NCBI RefSeq assembly: GCF_002209355.2
Contig: NZ_CP106855.1
Location: 2,852,001 to 2,916,000 of the forward strand
Source: Bdellovibrio sp. SKB1291214
Lineage (GTDB): Bacteria; Bdellovibrionota; Bdellovibrionia; Bdellovibrionales; Bdellovibrionaceae
Direction of reading: 5' to 3'
DNA length: 64,000 nucleotides
Under the pieces are notes generated by a model. That model had not been told where the DNA came from and ran no database searches. It was given only the letters and a program-made list of their open reading frames with translations. Shown in pieces: positions 63,252 to 64,000 of the stretch (the first letter of the stretch is position 1; each line of letters opens with the position of its first letter). The position numbers and the translations under genes were made by a program.

Positions 63252-64000
63252 ATGTCTTTTGTTCATCTTCATGTCCACTCAGAATACTCCCTTTTAGAGG
63301 CTGCCTGCCGAGTTAAAGCTATCGCGAAAAAAGCGGCGGCGATGAATATGCCGGCGGTTGCACTGACCGACAATGGCAACATGTTCGGCGCCGTTGAATT
63401 TTACTTTGCTTGTAAAGACAATGGCGTAAAACCTCTTTTGGGATTGGATGCGTATCTAGCTCCGGGTTCACGCCTGGAGAAAAAACAGGATCGCGATCAA
63501 GTGGCGCAAGGTCCACGCCGATTGGTTTTCTTAGCGCAAAATCAAAAGGGCTATCAAAATCTTTGTAAGCTTTCGACCATTGGTTACCAAGAGGGTTTCT
63601 ATTGGAAGCCTCGTATCGACTATGAAGTGATCAAAGAATACAACTCTGATTTGATCTGTTTGACGGGGGGCCTGCGTGGTGAGGTTGCCGAAGCCTTCAT
63701 GAAAGAGGGCGCCGATGCGGCGCTGGCAAAGATACGTCAACTTAAAGAAATTTTCGATGACCGCCTTTATTTGGAAATGTGCCGCACAGGCGTACCCGAG
63801 TGGGATCAAATCAATCCATTCTTGCTAGAAGCTTCGAAAATCACTGGTGTCCCTGTGGTTGCCAGCAATGATGTTCACTACATGACTCAAGATGATCAGA
63901 TCGCTCAGGAAGTTTTGATCTGTATCGGCACCAATAAAACTTTGAGTGATGAAAGTCGTTTCCGCTTAGGAACGGATGAGTTCTATTTTAAGAAACCAGA
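63252..64000 (+). CDS. dnaE: DNA polymerase III alpha subunit (3' end outside window)
   Basis: Only the first 249 codons lie in the window. The PHP domain is clear: HLHVHSEYSLLEA, ALTDNGNMFGAVEFY, then GVKPLLGLDAYL and ASNDVHYM. The HxH and later DVH metal ligands are kept, so the PHP domain may be an active phosphoesterase, as in many non-enteric DnaE1 enzymes. The start is ATG 63252, since the motif HLHVHS begins five residues in; the ribosome-binding site is weak. The frame runs open to the last base. Confidence 0.95.
   Translation, partial: MSFVHLHVHSEYSLLEAACRVKAIAKKAAAMNMPAVALTDNGNMFGAVEFYFACKDNGVKPLLGLDAYLAPGSRLEKKQDRDQVAQGPRRLVFLAQNQKGYQNLCKLSTIGYQEGFYWKPRIDYEVIKEYNSDLICLTGGLRGEVAEAFMKEGADAALAKIRQLKEIFDDRLYLEMCRTGVPEWDQINPFLLEASKITGVPVVASNDVHYMTQDDQIAQEVLICIGTNKTLSDESRFRLGTDEFYFKKP

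Overview
The window looks like a stretch of core chromosome from a Gram-negative bacterium of the Bdellovibrio type (Bdellovibrionota). This is inferred from protein flavour and gene content, not from a database search. Supporting traits are an LPS/phospholipid outer membrane (LptD, MlaE/F/D, LolC/E), a second SPOUT methyltransferase directly behind trmD, a VKOR-DsbA fusion, long coiled-coil proteins, many exported small proteins of unknown function and frequent TTG/GTG starts. Base composition is moderate and even. I see no insertion sequence, prophage, integron or CRISPR array. The first gene (degenerate HD-GYP) and the last (dnaE) run off the ends. No gene-free gap exceeds about 210 bases.

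Layout. 0-6.7 kb: degenerate HD-GYP protein, outer-membrane barrel, ridA, a DUF218 protein, then an Mla-type phospholipid transport operon and a LolC/E-type permease. 6.7-12 kb: a diaminopimelate/peptidoglycan group (dapD, an M14 peptidase, lysA, murI), a CBS-less IMPDH/GMP reductase and a membrane protein. 12-17.4 kb: NmrA-like and HutD genes, then a compact accessory locus in which a GNAT acyltransferase-like gene and a haem-oxygenase-like diiron oxidase gene are flanked by three related PAS-like proteins. This is the best candidate for an undescribed system. 17.4-24 kb: initiator tRNA, an anchored unknown, a short-chain dehydrogenase, trhO, prfC with a structured leader, and an ABC-2 exporter.

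24-29.7 kb is a translation block: ffh, rpsP, khpA, rimM, trmD, SPOUT methyltransferase, rplS, rnhB, yraN, with strong hairpins between several genes. 29.8-38.3 kb: lptD, a STAS protein, a coiled-coil protein, VKOR-DsbA, a long ChaN-like protein, a GYF_2-like protein and an HU protein. 38.3-45 kb: envelope proteins of unknown role, a 557-residue coiled-coil protein next to pyk, and a cyclic-nucleotide-binding protein. 45-47.7 kb: acetoacetate activation and cleavage (CoA-transferase A and B, thiolase). 47.7-57.8 kb: exported proteins, a histone-H1-like protein with a putative zinc site, a secreted HNH nuclease, miaB, a BFN protein, a CPA2 antiporter, an exported formylglycine-generating enzyme and a gamma carbonic anhydrase. 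57.8-64 kb: guaB-guaA, an exported unknown, an MFS exporter and dnaE.

Regulation. Three sites match a flagellar-sigma (FliA-like) promoter with the same 12-base spacer (2800, 39099, 43826). Several genes (prfC, the antiporter, guaB) have leaders able to fold back, two of them over the ribosome-binding site. All structures were read by eye and none was computed.
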